NCBI GenBank assembly: GCA_024460105.1
Contig: JANFXS010000003.1
Span: 124,001-188,000, forward strand
DNA length: 64,000 bases
Reading direction: 5' to 3'
DNA from: Anaerotignum faecicola
Lineage (GTDB): Bacteria > Bacillota > Clostridia > Lachnospirales > Anaerotignaceae
Each line of letters begins with the position of its first letter. Positions within the stretch are counted from its first letter, which is position 1. Positions 1-7,313 of this stretch are shown here, one piece after another. The position numbers and the translations under genes were made by a program. The notes under the pieces were generated by a model. That model ran no database searches. It had not been told where the DNA came from and saw nothing but the letters and a program-made list of their open reading frames with translations.

Positions 1-218
1 GTTTCTTTGTATTCAAAACCGGGTTCTCTTAGATGCACATGAACATCGATAAATCCCGGAGCCACAACCTTTCCTTCGGCATTTATAACTTTATCGGCCG
101 GCTCTTCAATATTTTTTTCGATTTTAGCAATAATTTTGCCGTCAATTAATATGTCGCAGATTTCATTTTTATTTGTAGCAGGATTAATCAGCTTTCCTTT
201 TTTAATGAGGGTTTTCAT
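1..218 (-). CDS. pyrC: Dihydroorotase, N-terminal part (cut by window edge)
   Basis: Only the first 72 codons or so lie in the window; the gene continues past position 1. The translation carries the amidohydrolase signature PGFIDVHVHLREPG near residues 51-64, whose HVH pair binds the catalytic zinc in class I dihydroorotases. The enzyme closes N-carbamoyl-aspartate to dihydroorotate, the third step of pyrimidine synthesis. Its ATG at 216-218 shares one base with the pyrB stop (218-220), so the two genes are translationally coupled and belong to one leftward pyr operon. The family is large (hydantoinase, allantoinase), but the pyrB linkage settles the call. Confidence 0.93.
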   Translation of the reverse strand, partial: MKTLIKKGKLINPATNKNEICDILIDGKIIAKIEKNIEEPADKVINAEGKVVAPGFIDVHVHLREPGFEYKE

Positions 219-1138
219 CAGCTTTTACCTCCGTTCGCTAAAAGTTTGAGTATGGCCATTCTAACTGCCACCCCGTTTTTAACCTGTATATTTATAACCG
301 AGTTTCCACTGTCGACTACATCCGTCGAAAATTCAACGCCTCTGTTTACGGGACCCGGGTGCATAATCAGCACGTCCTTTTTAGCATGCTTTATTATTTC
401 GCTGTTTATTCCAAAAAGCTCCCTATATTCTTCAATTCCCGGAAAACTTATAGTTTTCTGCCTTTCAAACTGTATCCTTAGCCCCATAACTACGTCTGCA
501 TCTTTTACCGCTTCTTTTATATTTGAGGTAGCTTTAACGCCAAGCTTGCTTAATCCTCCAAGAAGGGTTGACGGACCGGCAAGCATAACCTCAGCCCCAA
601 GCTTGCTCAGCCCAAACACATTGCTTCTTGCTACACGGCTATGCGAAATATCGCCTATTATAGCAACCTTAAGCCCCTCAAAATCCTTTTTATAGTCCCT
701 TATTGTAAATAAATCCAACAAAGCCTGGGTCGGATGTTCATTGCTTCCGTCGCCGGCGTTTATAACATGCGCGTTGACATTTCGGGCAAGAACATGCGGC
801 GCGCCTGTTAAAGAATTCCTCATTATCATAACATCAACGCCCATTTGATCAATGGTTTTGCCCGTATCAATGAGACTTTCACCCTTATTGACACTGCTTG
901 TCGAAATACCCAGATCCTGAACTGTCGCCCCAAGGTATTTGCCGGCCAAAGCAAACGATGTTTTTGTCCTTGTGCTGTTTTCATAAAATAATGTAACAAC
1001 ACTTGTGTGTTCAAGTTCGTTTACCCTAAGCTCAGGATTATTGATGCGTTCCTTCATCACTTTAGCTAAGTCGAGGATCTCAATAATTTCTTCCCTGCTC
1101 ATGTCCCGCAGGCCCAAAACATCTTTCCTGTTTAACAT
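218..1138 (-). CDS. pyrB: Aspartate carbamoyltransferase catalytic subunit
   Basis: A 306-residue protein of normal ATCase catalytic-chain length. It joins carbamoyl phosphate and aspartate in the first committed step of pyrimidine synthesis. The carbamoyl-phosphate motif STRT is at residues 55-58, KGES at about 85-88, HPTQ at 135-138 and HPGPVNRG at 260-267. The ATG at 1138 is preceded by AAAGGATGAG at good spacing; an upstream in-frame TTG at 1165 has no ribosome binding site and was rejected. No pyrI regulatory subunit follows, because pyrC overlaps the stop directly. Expression is probably set by the leader ORF and terminator at 1183-1350. Confidence 0.96.
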   Translation of the reverse strand: MLNRKDVLGLRDMSREEIIEILDLAKVMKERINNPELRVNELEHTSVVTLFYENSTRTKTSFALAGKYLGATVQDLGISTSSVNKGESLIDTGKTIDQMGVDVMIMRNSLTGAPHVLARNVNAHVINAGDGSNEHPTQALLDLFTIRDYKKDFEGLKVAIIGDISHSRVARSNVFGLSKLGAEVMLAGPSTLLGGLSKLGVKATSNIKEAVKDADVVMGLRIQFERQKTISFPGIEEYRELFGINSEIIKHAKKDVLIMHPGPVNRGVEFSTDVVDSGNSVINIQVKNGVAVRMAILKLLANGGKS

Positions 1139-1182
1139 TTTCTCATCCTTTCCGGCAAATGCCAATATATTGAAATTGCTTT

Positions 1183-1350
1183 TTACAAAAGAAAAGGCAA
1201 TAAAAAGGGTATCTTTTTATTGCCAACGCCAATATTTAAACCAATAGGAAAACCGCTTTTAAAAATGCATAAACTAAAATTGCCGAAAAAGCAAACACTA
1301 AGGCTGTTAATCTTGATAGAACTAATTTTAACAGCTGTTAAATGCATCAT
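1183..1350 (-). CDS. Putative pyr operon leader peptide (pyrL-like)
   Basis: A 55-codon ORF begins with tandem ATGs at 1345-1350, nine bases after a perfect AGGAGG, and ends with TAA at 1183-1185. Its 3' part runs straight through the 12-bp terminator hairpin at 1196-1224, and the last codons (IPFLLPFLL) are encoded by U-rich RNA. The product looks like no known protein and is probably made only to couple translation to transcription. In enterobacterial pyrBI, a ribosome close behind a UTP-starved polymerase stops the attenuator from folding. The geometry here is the same: strong ribosome binding site, ORF end past the hairpin, pyrB start 44 bases further on. The function is inferred from layout. 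Confidence 0.6.
   Translation of the reverse strand: MMHLTAVKISSIKINSLSVCFFGNFSLCIFKSGFPIGLNIGVGNKKIPFLLPFLL
1186..1224 (-). terminator. Intrinsic terminator/attenuator inside the pyr leader
   Basis: On the minus strand GGCAATAAAAAG pairs perfectly with CTTTTTATTGCC around a five-base loop and is followed by TTTTCTTTTG. It sits between the operon promoter and pyrB, so it must be conditionally read through. No PyrR-binding loop was recognised nearby; a perfect palindrome, TTAACAGCTGTTAA, lies upstream near 1328-1341. Confidence 0.8.
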
Positions 1351-1413
1351 AAAAGGTATCCTCCTGTTATATTTGTACAACAAAGTTTAAATTATTTGTT
1401 TACATTGACAAAT

Positions 1414-1443
1414 ATTCTAGCACATTATTAGTAATTATGTCAA
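1414..1443 (-). promoter_or_regulatory. Promoter of the pyr operon
   Basis: Minus strand: -35 TTGACA (1438-1443), an 18-bp spacer and -10 TAGAAT (1414-1419). Transcription would start near 1407, giving a leader of about 57 bases before the leader ORF. The match to the housekeeping sigma consensus is close. Confidence 0.75.
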
Positions 1444-1574
1444 TAGAAATATGATTTAAAATGCTAAATAAAAATATACGGATTGGGGTATAAAAAAACC
1501 GTCTGCAACTTAAACGATTTTAGTTTAATTTTACATAATTTATATAACATTTTCAATATATATAAATCTAAAAG

Positions 1575-1603
1575 TTGCAATTTATTTATTATCTTAATAT
1601 AAT
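1575..1603 (+). promoter_or_regulatory. Promoter of prfC
   Basis: TTGCAA at 1575-1580, a 17-bp spacer and a perfect TATAAT at 1598-1603. The start site would be near 1610, about 40 bases before the prfC start, with ribosome binding site AAAGGA in between. It is divergent from the pyr promoter. Confidence 0.75.
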
Positions 1604-1650
1604 ATATGTTAGCTAAAATTTAGGAAACTTATATACGAAAGGATATTTAT

Positions 1651-3237
1651 ATGTCACTTGATAATTTGGAAGCCATAAATAAAAGAAGGATATTCGGAAT
1701 AATCTCCCATCCAGACGCCGGAAAAACAACATTAACAGAAAAACTTCTTCTCCACGGCGGAGCCATTAGGGAAGCAGGTACAGTTAAAGCAAGGCGCAAT
1801 TCAAAGTTTGCTACAAGCGACTGGATGGAAATAGAAAAACAGCGCGGTATTTCCGTTACTTCTTCGGTTATGCAGTTTGAATATGAAGGTAAAATCGTTT
1901 CAATTATGGATACGCCGGGACATAATGATTTCGGCGAGGACACATACAGAATTTTAACGTCTGTCGACAGCGCAGTTATGGTCATTGATGCGGCTAAAGG
2001 TGTTGAAACTCAAACGAAAAAACTTTTCAAGGTGTGCAGTCTCAGAGGCATACCAATATTCACCTTTATAAATAAACTTGACAGACAGGCAAAAGAGCCG
2101 TTGGAAATACTTGAAGATTTAGAAGAAGCGTTAGGCCTTCCTTCCGTCAGCGTTACATGGCCTATAGGCAGCGGCCTTACATTTGAAGGCGTTTATGACA
2201 GGCTTAAAAACAGCGTTTATATATACCGTACCGATTACGAAATAAAGCTTGGTGAAAACGGCGTTTTCGGTCCCGAACTTGAAGGCGTTATTTCACAGGC
2301 AAACCTTGACATACTGAGAAATGAAATCGAACTTATCGACGGGGCGGGAAATGAATTTGATATGAACCTGATACTTAAAGGTAAGCTGTCACCGGTATTT
2401 TTCGGAACTGCGCTTGCCGATTTTGGCGTTACTCAGTTCCTTAACCATTTTCTTGAAATGAGCCCGGCTCCCGGAAACAGAAAAACAACTACGGGAGAAG
2501 TTGAACCTACAGACGATTTTTTCAGCGGTTTTATATTTAAAATACAAGCTAATATGAACCCTGCCCACCGTGACAGACTCGCTTTTATGCGTATCTGTTC
2601 AGGAACATTTGAACGCGGTATGAACGTTACGCTTTCGCGGACAGGCAAACAAATAAAGCTCAGCCAAAGCACAATGCTTATGGCAAACGAACGAGAAACG
2701 GTAGATCATGCAATTGCCGGAGATATAATCGGCGTCTATGATTCAGGCAACTATCAAATAGGCGATACTTTAACAACCTCCAAAGAAAAGCTGTTCTTTG
2801 AGCCGCTTCCAACATTCCCTCCTGAACTTTTCAGGCGCGTCCGTCCGGTCAATTCCCTTAAAGCAAAACAATTTCAAAAAGGGATTGAACAGCTTGCCCA
2901 GGAAGGTGCAATACAAGTTTATACAAATGAATATAATGAAGTAGTTCTCGGCGCCGTAGGAGAACTTCAATTTGAAGTTTTTGAGTACAGGCTTAAAAAC
3001 GAGTATAACTGTGATATAAGGATGGATTATTTAGACTTCAGCGTTGTGCGCTGGGTTAAAGACAGTTCTGCCGACGCTTTAAAACAACTTGAAAACTCTC
3101 GCTGCATGCTTGTTTTCGACCATTTTATGCGTCCGCTCCTGTTATTTGCAAACCAATATACTTTGAATACTTTTATGGACAGAAATGAAAATATAAAGCT
3201 CGTTGAAGCTTTAGACATCGAAAGCGAGTTAAATTAA
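1651..3237 (+). CDS. prfC: Peptide chain release factor 3
   Basis: A 528-residue translational GTPase that recycles RF1/RF2 from the ribosome after termination. G1 (P-loop) HPDAGKTT is at residues 20-27, G3 DTPGH at 87-91 and G4 NKLD at 141-144. The switch region SDWMEIEKQRGISVTSSV is typical of RF3 rather than EF-G, and the length fits RF3 (about 525-530) rather than EF-G (about 690). The ATG follows AAAGGATATTTAT at good spacing. The DUF523 gene begins three bases after its stop, so the two are probably co-transcribed. Confidence 0.96.
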   Translation: MSLDNLEAINKRRIFGIISHPDAGKTTLTEKLLLHGGAIREAGTVKARRNSKFATSDWMEIEKQRGISVTSSVMQFEYEGKIVSIMDTPGHNDFGEDTYRILTSVDSAVMVIDAAKGVETQTKKLFKVCSLRGIPIFTFINKLDRQAKEPLEILEDLEEALGLPSVSVTWPIGSGLTFEGVYDRLKNSVYIYRTDYEIKLGENGVFGPELEGVISQANLDILRNEIELIDGAGNEFDMNLILKGKLSPVFFGTALADFGVTQFLNHFLEMSPAPGNRKTTTGEVEPTDDFFSGFIFKIQANMNPAHRDRLAFMRICSGTFERGMNVTLSRTGKQIKLSQSTMLMANERETVDHAIAGDIIGVYDSGNYQIGDTLTTSKEKLFFEPLPTFPPELFRRVRPVNSLKAKQFQKGIEQLAQEGAIQVYTNEYNEVVLGAVGELQFEVFEYRLKNEYNCDIRMDYLDFSVVRWVKDSSADALKQLENSRCMLVFDHFMRPLLLFANQYTLNTFMDRNENIKLVEALDIESELN

Positions 3238-3240
3238 AAT

Positions 3241-3657
3241 ATGAATATAATAGTAAGCGCATGCCTGTTAGGCATAGGATGCCGTTATGACGGCAATATT
3301 AAAGAGTATCCGAATATAACTGCATTATCAAAAAAACACACGTTAATACCGGTCTGTCCAGAACAGCTTGGCGGACGGCCAACTCCAAGGATGCCTGTAG
3401 AAATACTGAACGGTAAAGTAATTGATAAAAATAATAATGATTTTACTGAAGAATTTGAGAAAGGCGCAAATGAAGCGCTTAAAATCGCCGCCTTAACAGG
3501 CTGTCATTTGGCCATACTAAAAAGCAAAAGCCCTTCCTGCGGCTATAAGAAAATATATGACGGTACTTTTTCCGGTACTCTTATTGAAGGAAATGGAATA
3601 ACAGCCGAAGTTTTAATAAAAAACGGTATAAATGTTAAAAATGAAACTGAAGTATAA
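3241..3657 (+). CDS. DUF523 family protein
   Basis: A 138-residue protein with the DUF523 pattern: N-terminal VSACLLGIGCRYDG, the PVCPEQLGGRPTPR block near residues 37-50, and a late KSKSPSCG motif near 99-106. The conserved cysteines (C8, C13, the C of CPEQ and C of SPSCG) suggest a metal or Fe-S site, but the family's role is not established to my knowledge. There is no clear ribosome binding site of its own; it starts three bases after the prfC stop and probably depends on reinitiation. Confidence 0.85.
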   Translation: MNIIVSACLLGIGCRYDGNIKEYPNITALSKKHTLIPVCPEQLGGRPTPRMPVEILNGKVIDKNNNDFTEEFEKGANEALKIAALTGCHLAILKSKSPSCGYKKIYDGTFSGTLIEGNGITAEVLIKNGINVKNETEV

Positions 3658-3683
3658 TAATTTTATGTGCCGAAAATAGTATT

Positions 3684-3724
3684 AAAGCCATGTTTCACAT
3701 TTTTAATGCGGACATGGCTTTTAA
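3684..3724 (+). terminator. Terminator between convergent genes
   Basis: AAAGCCATGT pairs with ACATGGCTTT around an 18-base loop, followed by a short T tract. It ends the prfC transcript and may also serve the leftward dedA gene. Confidence 0.6.
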
Positions 3725-3725
3725 A

Positions 3726-4319
3726 TTAACATTTTTTCCTTCTAAAGCATAGAAAAATTCCTACAAAAATAAATACTAAAATCAAAATTAAATTCTTGTT
3801 TTCTGAAAAAAACACAGAAACACTTTCCCAGTGTTCCCCCAGCGCAAACCCAACAGATACAAGCGCGGTATTCCAAATCATCGCTCCCATAACTGAAAAC
3901 ATAAAGAATCTAGGAAATCCCATTTTTGCCATTCCGGCCGGGAAAGAAATATATGTACGGACTATGGGCATAAGGCGGCCATAAAAAACAGACTCATTCC
4001 CCATTTTATCAAAATATCTCTCCGCTTTTTCGATTCCCAAATATACGGCTCCGTTTTTTTTAAACAGTTTCTCAATAATTCCACGCCCAAACCTTCCGAG
4101 AAAATAACAAAAACTGCATCCAACCCCTCCGCCTATTGTGCTTGAAATAATGGCTTTAAACAGAGAGAGCTTTCCAAGGTAAACAGAATATCCGATAAAT
4201 GGCAAAAGAATTTCGCTTGAAATCGGAAAACATGCATATTCAAGCGCCGCCGCTAAAAAAATCCCTATATATCCTAATGAATTTATTATCCCAGAAAAAT
4301 AATTTATAAAACCGGCCAT
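3726..4319 (-). CDS. DedA family membrane protein
   Basis: A 197-residue polytopic membrane protein of the DedA/VTT (SNARE-associated) family, now viewed as lipid scramblases or flippases. The amphipathic N-terminus leads to an EYACFPISSE re-entrant segment near residues 27-36. The family signature GRLMPIVRTYISFPAGMAKM follows near 115-134, with its conserved arginines, and hydrophobic helices follow it. The C-terminus is lysine/arginine-rich (RRKKC). The ATG is preceded by AAGGAGG. It stands alone between a convergent terminator and the comM-like gene. Confidence 0.9.
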   Translation of the reverse strand: MAGFINYFSGIINSLGYIGIFLAAALEYACFPISSEILLPFIGYSVYLGKLSLFKAIISSTIGGGVGCSFCYFLGRFGRGIIEKLFKKNGAVYLGIEKAERYFDKMGNESVFYGRLMPIVRTYISFPAGMAKMGFPRFFMFSVMGAMIWNTALVSVGFALGEHWESVSVFFSENKNLILILVFIFVGIFLCFRRKKC

Positions 4320-4366
4320 ACAGCATACCTCCTTATTTTTATGGTATGCTTAACGGCTTTTATAAA

Positions 4367-5896
4367 TTACATCAGATATTTTCTGTCTAAATTTCTATAT
4401 TGGATAACTTCGGCTATATGCTTTGCCGTTATGTATTCACTTCCCTCCAAATCCGCTATTGTCCTTGCCACTTTAAGTATCTTATGATATGACCTTGCAC
4501 TTAATCCTAGTCTGTCAAAAGCAGATTTAAGCATAGCTTGTTCTTTCTTTCCAAGAACACAGTATTTATCTATTAAATTTGGGGGCAGCTGGCTGTTAAA
4601 TTGTATATTGTCGTTTTTATATCTTTCGAGCTGAAGTTTGTGGGCTTTGACAACCCTTTCTTTAATTTCTTCCGAAGTTTCAGAGCTCCTTCCATCTTTA
4701 AGATCCTCATATTTAATTGCCGAAGCTTCAACCTGAATATCTATCCTGTCTAAAAGAGGTCCGCTTATTTTGCTTGTATATTTAGCTATTTCGTTTTGAG
4801 TACATCTGCATTTATCACCATCACCAAGATAGCCGCACGGGCATGGGTTCATTGCTGCAACAAGCATAAAATCTGCCGGGTATGTAACAGTACCATTAAC
4901 GCGCGCTATAGTAACTTGCCCATCCTCCAACGGCTGGCGCATAACTTCTAATACATTGCGCGAAAATTCAGGCAGTTCATCTAAAAATAAAGCGCCTTTA
5001 TCTGCAAGTGAAATTTCACCGGGCTTCGGGATTCTTCCTCCTCCGGTCAGCGCAGATGCAGAAACTGTATGATGCGGAGCCCTAAACGGACGTTTGTTTA
5101 TAAGCATGTTTTTATTTTTCAACAGACCGCTGACACTGTAGATTTTAGTTATTTCAATACATTCATCAAATGTTAAATCAGGCATTATTGAAGGCAGACG
5201 TTTTGCCGCCATTGTCTTTCCCGATCCGGGAGGGCCTATAAGCAGGATGTTGTGCCTTCCCGCGGCGGCAATTTCCATTGCCCTCTTAACATTTTCCTGC
5301 CCTTTTATATCGGAAAAGTCAAGCATTTCTCCATTTGTTGAGTTAAATATATTTTCGACTTCAACCGTATATCGTTTAATCTCTTCTTTTCCGTTTAAGA
5401 AATCACATAAATGCCTTAATGACCTGACAGGATAAATTTCAGCATCTTTTATCAGCGCGGCTTCATCACGATTATCATACGGTACAATAAATTTTTTTAT
5501 GCCATTTGTGTAAGAGCTGTAAACCATAGGCAAAACTCCATTTACTCCTCTCACACTTCCGTCAAGGGATAATTCGCCTGTAAACATATATTCTTTTGAA
5601 ACTTCAAATGGCACAATTTGAAGACATGACAGTATTCCAACTGCAATCGGCAAATCAAAAGAAGGCCCCTCTTTTTTAATGTCGGCAGGGGCAAGATTTA
5701 TGGTAATCCTTTTTGCCGGGAAAGGAAATCCGCTGTTTTTTATTGCGGAACGCACTCTTTCTTTAGATTCTTTTACAGCAGAATCCGGAAGGCCGACAAT
5801 ATCTATCATCGGAAGTCCGTTTCCGAGATCCACTTCCGCATCTATTAAGCAGCCGTCAATCCCGGATATTGAGCAGCTTATTATTTTTGAGAGCAT
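4367..5896 (-). CDS. YifB/ComM family Mg-chelatase-like AAA+ ATPase
   Basis: A 509-residue ATPase of the ComM/YifB family; ComM is a hexameric helicase that aids branch migration during natural transformation. An N-terminal ChlI-like domain (MLSKIISCSISGIDG onward, with PADIKKEGPSFDLPIA) precedes the AAA+ module. That module has Walker A GPPGSGKT near residue 222 and Walker B ALFLDELPEF near 305; a C-terminal Mg-chelatase helical domain (LSARSYHKILKVARTIADL) follows. I chose the ATG at 5896 because AGGATG lies nine bases upstream; an ATG three codons earlier would sit on its own ribosome binding site. It is transcribed alone. Confidence 0.92.
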   Translation of the reverse strand: MLSKIISCSISGIDGCLIDAEVDLGNGLPMIDIVGLPDSAVKESKERVRSAIKNSGFPFPAKRITINLAPADIKKEGPSFDLPIAVGILSCLQIVPFEVSKEYMFTGELSLDGSVRGVNGVLPMVYSSYTNGIKKFIVPYDNRDEAALIKDAEIYPVRSLRHLCDFLNGKEEIKRYTVEVENIFNSTNGEMLDFSDIKGQENVKRAMEIAAAGRHNILLIGPPGSGKTMAAKRLPSIMPDLTFDECIEITKIYSVSGLLKNKNMLINKRPFRAPHHTVSASALTGGGRIPKPGEISLADKGALFLDELPEFSRNVLEVMRQPLEDGQVTIARVNGTVTYPADFMLVAAMNPCPCGYLGDGDKCRCTQNEIAKYTSKISGPLLDRIDIQVEASAIKYEDLKDGRSSETSEEIKERVVKAHKLQLERYKNDNIQFNSQLPPNLIDKYCVLGKKEQAMLKSAFDRLGLSARSYHKILKVARTIADLEGSEYITAKHIAEVIQYRNLDRKYLM

Positions 5897-5905
5897 ATTA
5901 ATCAT

Positions 5906-6072
5906 CCTAAATAAATTAATTATAAATCATTATATCACAAACAGCAAATTTTGACAAACAATATTAAAAGTTTTATCAAATTTTTTAATAAAAATATTGT
6001 TTCGTACATATGAAAATATAGTATTATACAAAAGCAATTAAATATTAATTGACAATAATTATTAATAAATTG
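5906..6072. other. AT-rich intergenic region with inverted repeat
   Basis: No gene is seen. The main feature is an inverted repeat with arms AAACAATATT (5957-5966) and AATATTGTTT (5993-6002), separated by 26 A/T-rich bases. It lies between the comM-like gene and the small-RNA pair and could be a protein-binding site; nothing identifies the protein. Confidence 0.4.
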
Positions 6073-6115
6073 TTTACAAATTATCTATATAGCGTTAATA
6101 ATTATTTGCTATATT
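6073..6115 (+). promoter_or_regulatory. Promoter region of small RNA A
   Basis: Three boxes are shared at identical spacing with the second unit: TTTACA (6073), GTTAATAATT (6094) and a -10 TATATT (6110-6115). TTTACA is 37 bases and GTTAATAATT 16 bases upstream of the -10 in both copies. No good -35 hexamer is present, so an activator or alternative sigma factor may be needed. Confidence 0.5.
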
Positions 6116-6122
6116 ATTATCT

Positions 6123-6197
6123 GTAAACAAGATACACAAACCCAAAAAAATTCATAATACCTTCCTTTTAAAAGCCGGGCTGACCACCCGGCTTTTA
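6123..6197 (+). ncRNA. Candidate small RNA A (tandem pair)
   Basis: About 75 nt from the predicted start G at 6123 to the end of a strong intrinsic terminator (AAAAGCCGGG pairs with CCCGGCTTTT, 6168-6196). The 5' end GTAAACAAGATACACAAACCC is almost identical in the second copy about 160 bp downstream, as is TTCATAATACC followed by TCCTT. The stretch CCTTCCTTTT is complementary to Shine-Dalgarno sequences, as in several Firmicutes trans-acting small RNAs. No ORF with a ribosome binding site is present on this strand. The family is not recognised. The opposite strand cannot be excluded because the terminator is symmetric. Confidence 0.5.
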
Positions 6198-6233
6198 CCC
6201 ATAATAATAAAATTATATGATGTTAATAATTTA

Positions 6234-6276
6234 TTTACAATTTTTCAATACAGAGTTAATAATTTAAACTTATACT
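6234..6276 (+). promoter_or_regulatory. Promoter region of small RNA B
   Basis: TTTACA (6234), GTTAATAATT (6255) and -10 TATACT (6271-6276) are spaced exactly as in the first unit although the bases between them differ. This implies selection on the boxes rather than a recent duplication. Confidence 0.5.
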
Positions 6277-6282
6277 AGATTT

Positions 6283-6366
6283 GTAAACAAGATACACAAA
6301 CCCCAAAATAAAACTTCATAATACCATCCTTCTAGTAAAAAGCCGATTTAAAAAATCGGCTTTTTA
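6283..6366 (+). ncRNA. Candidate small RNA B (tandem pair)
   Basis: About 84 nt starting at the same conserved block (AAACAAGATACACAAACCCC) and ending in terminator AAAAAGCCGATT/AATCGGCTTTTT (6336-6365). Its stem differs in sequence from that of copy A while keeping the AAAAGCCG foot, so structure rather than sequence is conserved. The anti-Shine-Dalgarno stretch is CCATCCTTCT. Identical conserved blocks and different terminators indicate an old tandem duplication kept by selection. Confidence 0.5.
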
Positions 6367-6458
6367 ACATCTTATTTCCATTATTTTTTGATACGCTCAG
6401 TATATAAAGGTCTATACGCTCCATATAGCAAATTTTTCTGTTTTTCGACGTTTCAAAT

Positions 6459-6547
6459 ACTTACCTGTGAATTCTCGAATTGTCCTTTGGAAAACGCTAC
6501 GTGTCGCGACTCACACGTAGTTAGCGCCCTTGCCTCTGGGGTAAGTC
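6459..6547. other. Structured, possibly multicopy element of unknown type
   Basis: CTTACC (6459) and GGTAAG (6545 region) can close a domain of about 90 nt that contains a perfect hairpin CTACGTGT/ACACGTAG with an eight-base loop (6503-6526) and smaller paired segments. The base composition is clearly more GC-rich than the surrounding DNA. One minus frame stays open here and reads ALTTCESRHVAFSKGQFE, but it lacks a ribosome binding site, so I treat this as structured RNA or repeat DNA rather than a gene. It lies downstream of gtrA on the polysaccharide transcript. Confidence 0.35.
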
Positions 6548-6584
6548 TGCTCATTTCTGCTTCGATTAACAAAAAAATTCCATA

Positions 6585-6702
6585 TATATAGTCAAATAGT
6601 TGAGGACGGCATTAGCAGTTTAATGGCAAGGAAAAAGCAAAGCTACGTCAAATGCTTTTGACGCCGCTATTAGGGCGCTAATGCCATCCTCAACCATATA
6701 TA
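6585..6702. repeat. Long imperfect palindrome (large stem-loop)
   Basis: The arm GTTGAGGACGGCATTAGC (6599-6616) matches the complement of GCTAATGCCATCCTCAAC (6677-6694) at 17 of 18 positions, with A/T-rich extensions outside. A second perfect hairpin, CGTCAAA-TGCT-TTTGACG (6646-6663), lies inside. The single mismatch is a G-U pair if the minus strand is transcribed, which favours an RNA on the strand of the polysaccharide operon. It could also be a MITE-like element; no target-site duplication was identified. Confidence 0.5.
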
Positions 6703-6797
6703 CCGGTAAAATTAATTTTTAAATTAAGCTTTATAAATTAATTTCACATAATTTATTCTTGCCCCAGAAGATTATAAGCATCCCTAAGCGCCTTAAA

Positions 6798-7214
6798 TCA
6801 TTTGAATGCCCAAAATTTATTTAATATAAAATTCAAAGGAATCGTTACAGTTAATCCTATTATAGGAGCCAGCTTATTTGATATATTCATATATTCAACC
6901 ATTATAAAAAGCATAGATGTACTCAAAGCAAATGTAAAACTATAGGAAACAAATGTTTTTAAAAATGTTTTTATTTCTCTTTTGCCCGTATCTGCAAATA
7001 CGTATTTCCCGTTCCAATAGTATGAATTAATAATCCCCGCTACAAGTCCGACTGCATTGCCAATTAAATATAAATCATCACTAATAAATATAAATATATA
7101 ATAAACCGCAAGTGAAATTAAAGTATTCAACGCTCCTACAATTCCAAATTTTATAAATTGAACAACTAATTTAAACAGATTTTCATTGTCATTTAAGCCT
7201 AATTTTTTCAGCAT
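6798..7214 (-). CDS. GtrA family membrane protein
   Basis: About 138 residues with four predicted transmembrane segments. The GtrA signature FIKFGIVGALNTLISLAVYY is near the N-terminus, NSYYWNGKYVF between helices 2 and 3, and the terminal motif PLNFILNKFWAF is present. GtrA proteins are thought to move polyprenyl-phosphate-linked sugars across the membrane. It is the last gene of the polysaccharide operon. The start is uncertain: the ATG at 7214 has a weak GGA upstream, and a GTG at 7229 is the alternative. Confidence 0.85.
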   Translation of the reverse strand: MLKKLGLNDNENLFKLVVQFIKFGIVGALNTLISLAVYYIFIFISDDLYLIGNAVGLVAGIINSYYWNGKYVFADTGKREIKTFLKTFVSYSFTFALSTSMLFIMVEYMNISNKLAPIIGLTVTIPLNFILNKFWAFK

Positions 7215-7313
7215 ATTTTCCAAGCCCACGCTAATTTACATTTTTAACAACAAACTGCCCCATCAAATTCCAATGATATAATAATATATAATAAAGCATC
7301 TTTTTCTATATTA

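Noticed and set aside
1183-1443. PyrR-binding attenuator in the pyr leader
   Set aside because: The conserved PyrR anti-antiterminator hexaloop motif was not found; the translated-hairpin layout explains the region better.
6268-6329. Minus-strand mini-ORFs of 12-14 codons behind AGGATGG/AGGAAGG in the small-RNA pair
   Set aside because: The conserved DNA block is read in different frames in the two copies, so the peptides are unrelated; conservation is at RNA or DNA level. The peptides are also too short for a known toxin class.
6388-6591. Plus-strand 67-codon ORF
   Set aside because: No ribosome binding site, lies across strong hairpins, and the composition does not look like protein; treated as part of a structured element.
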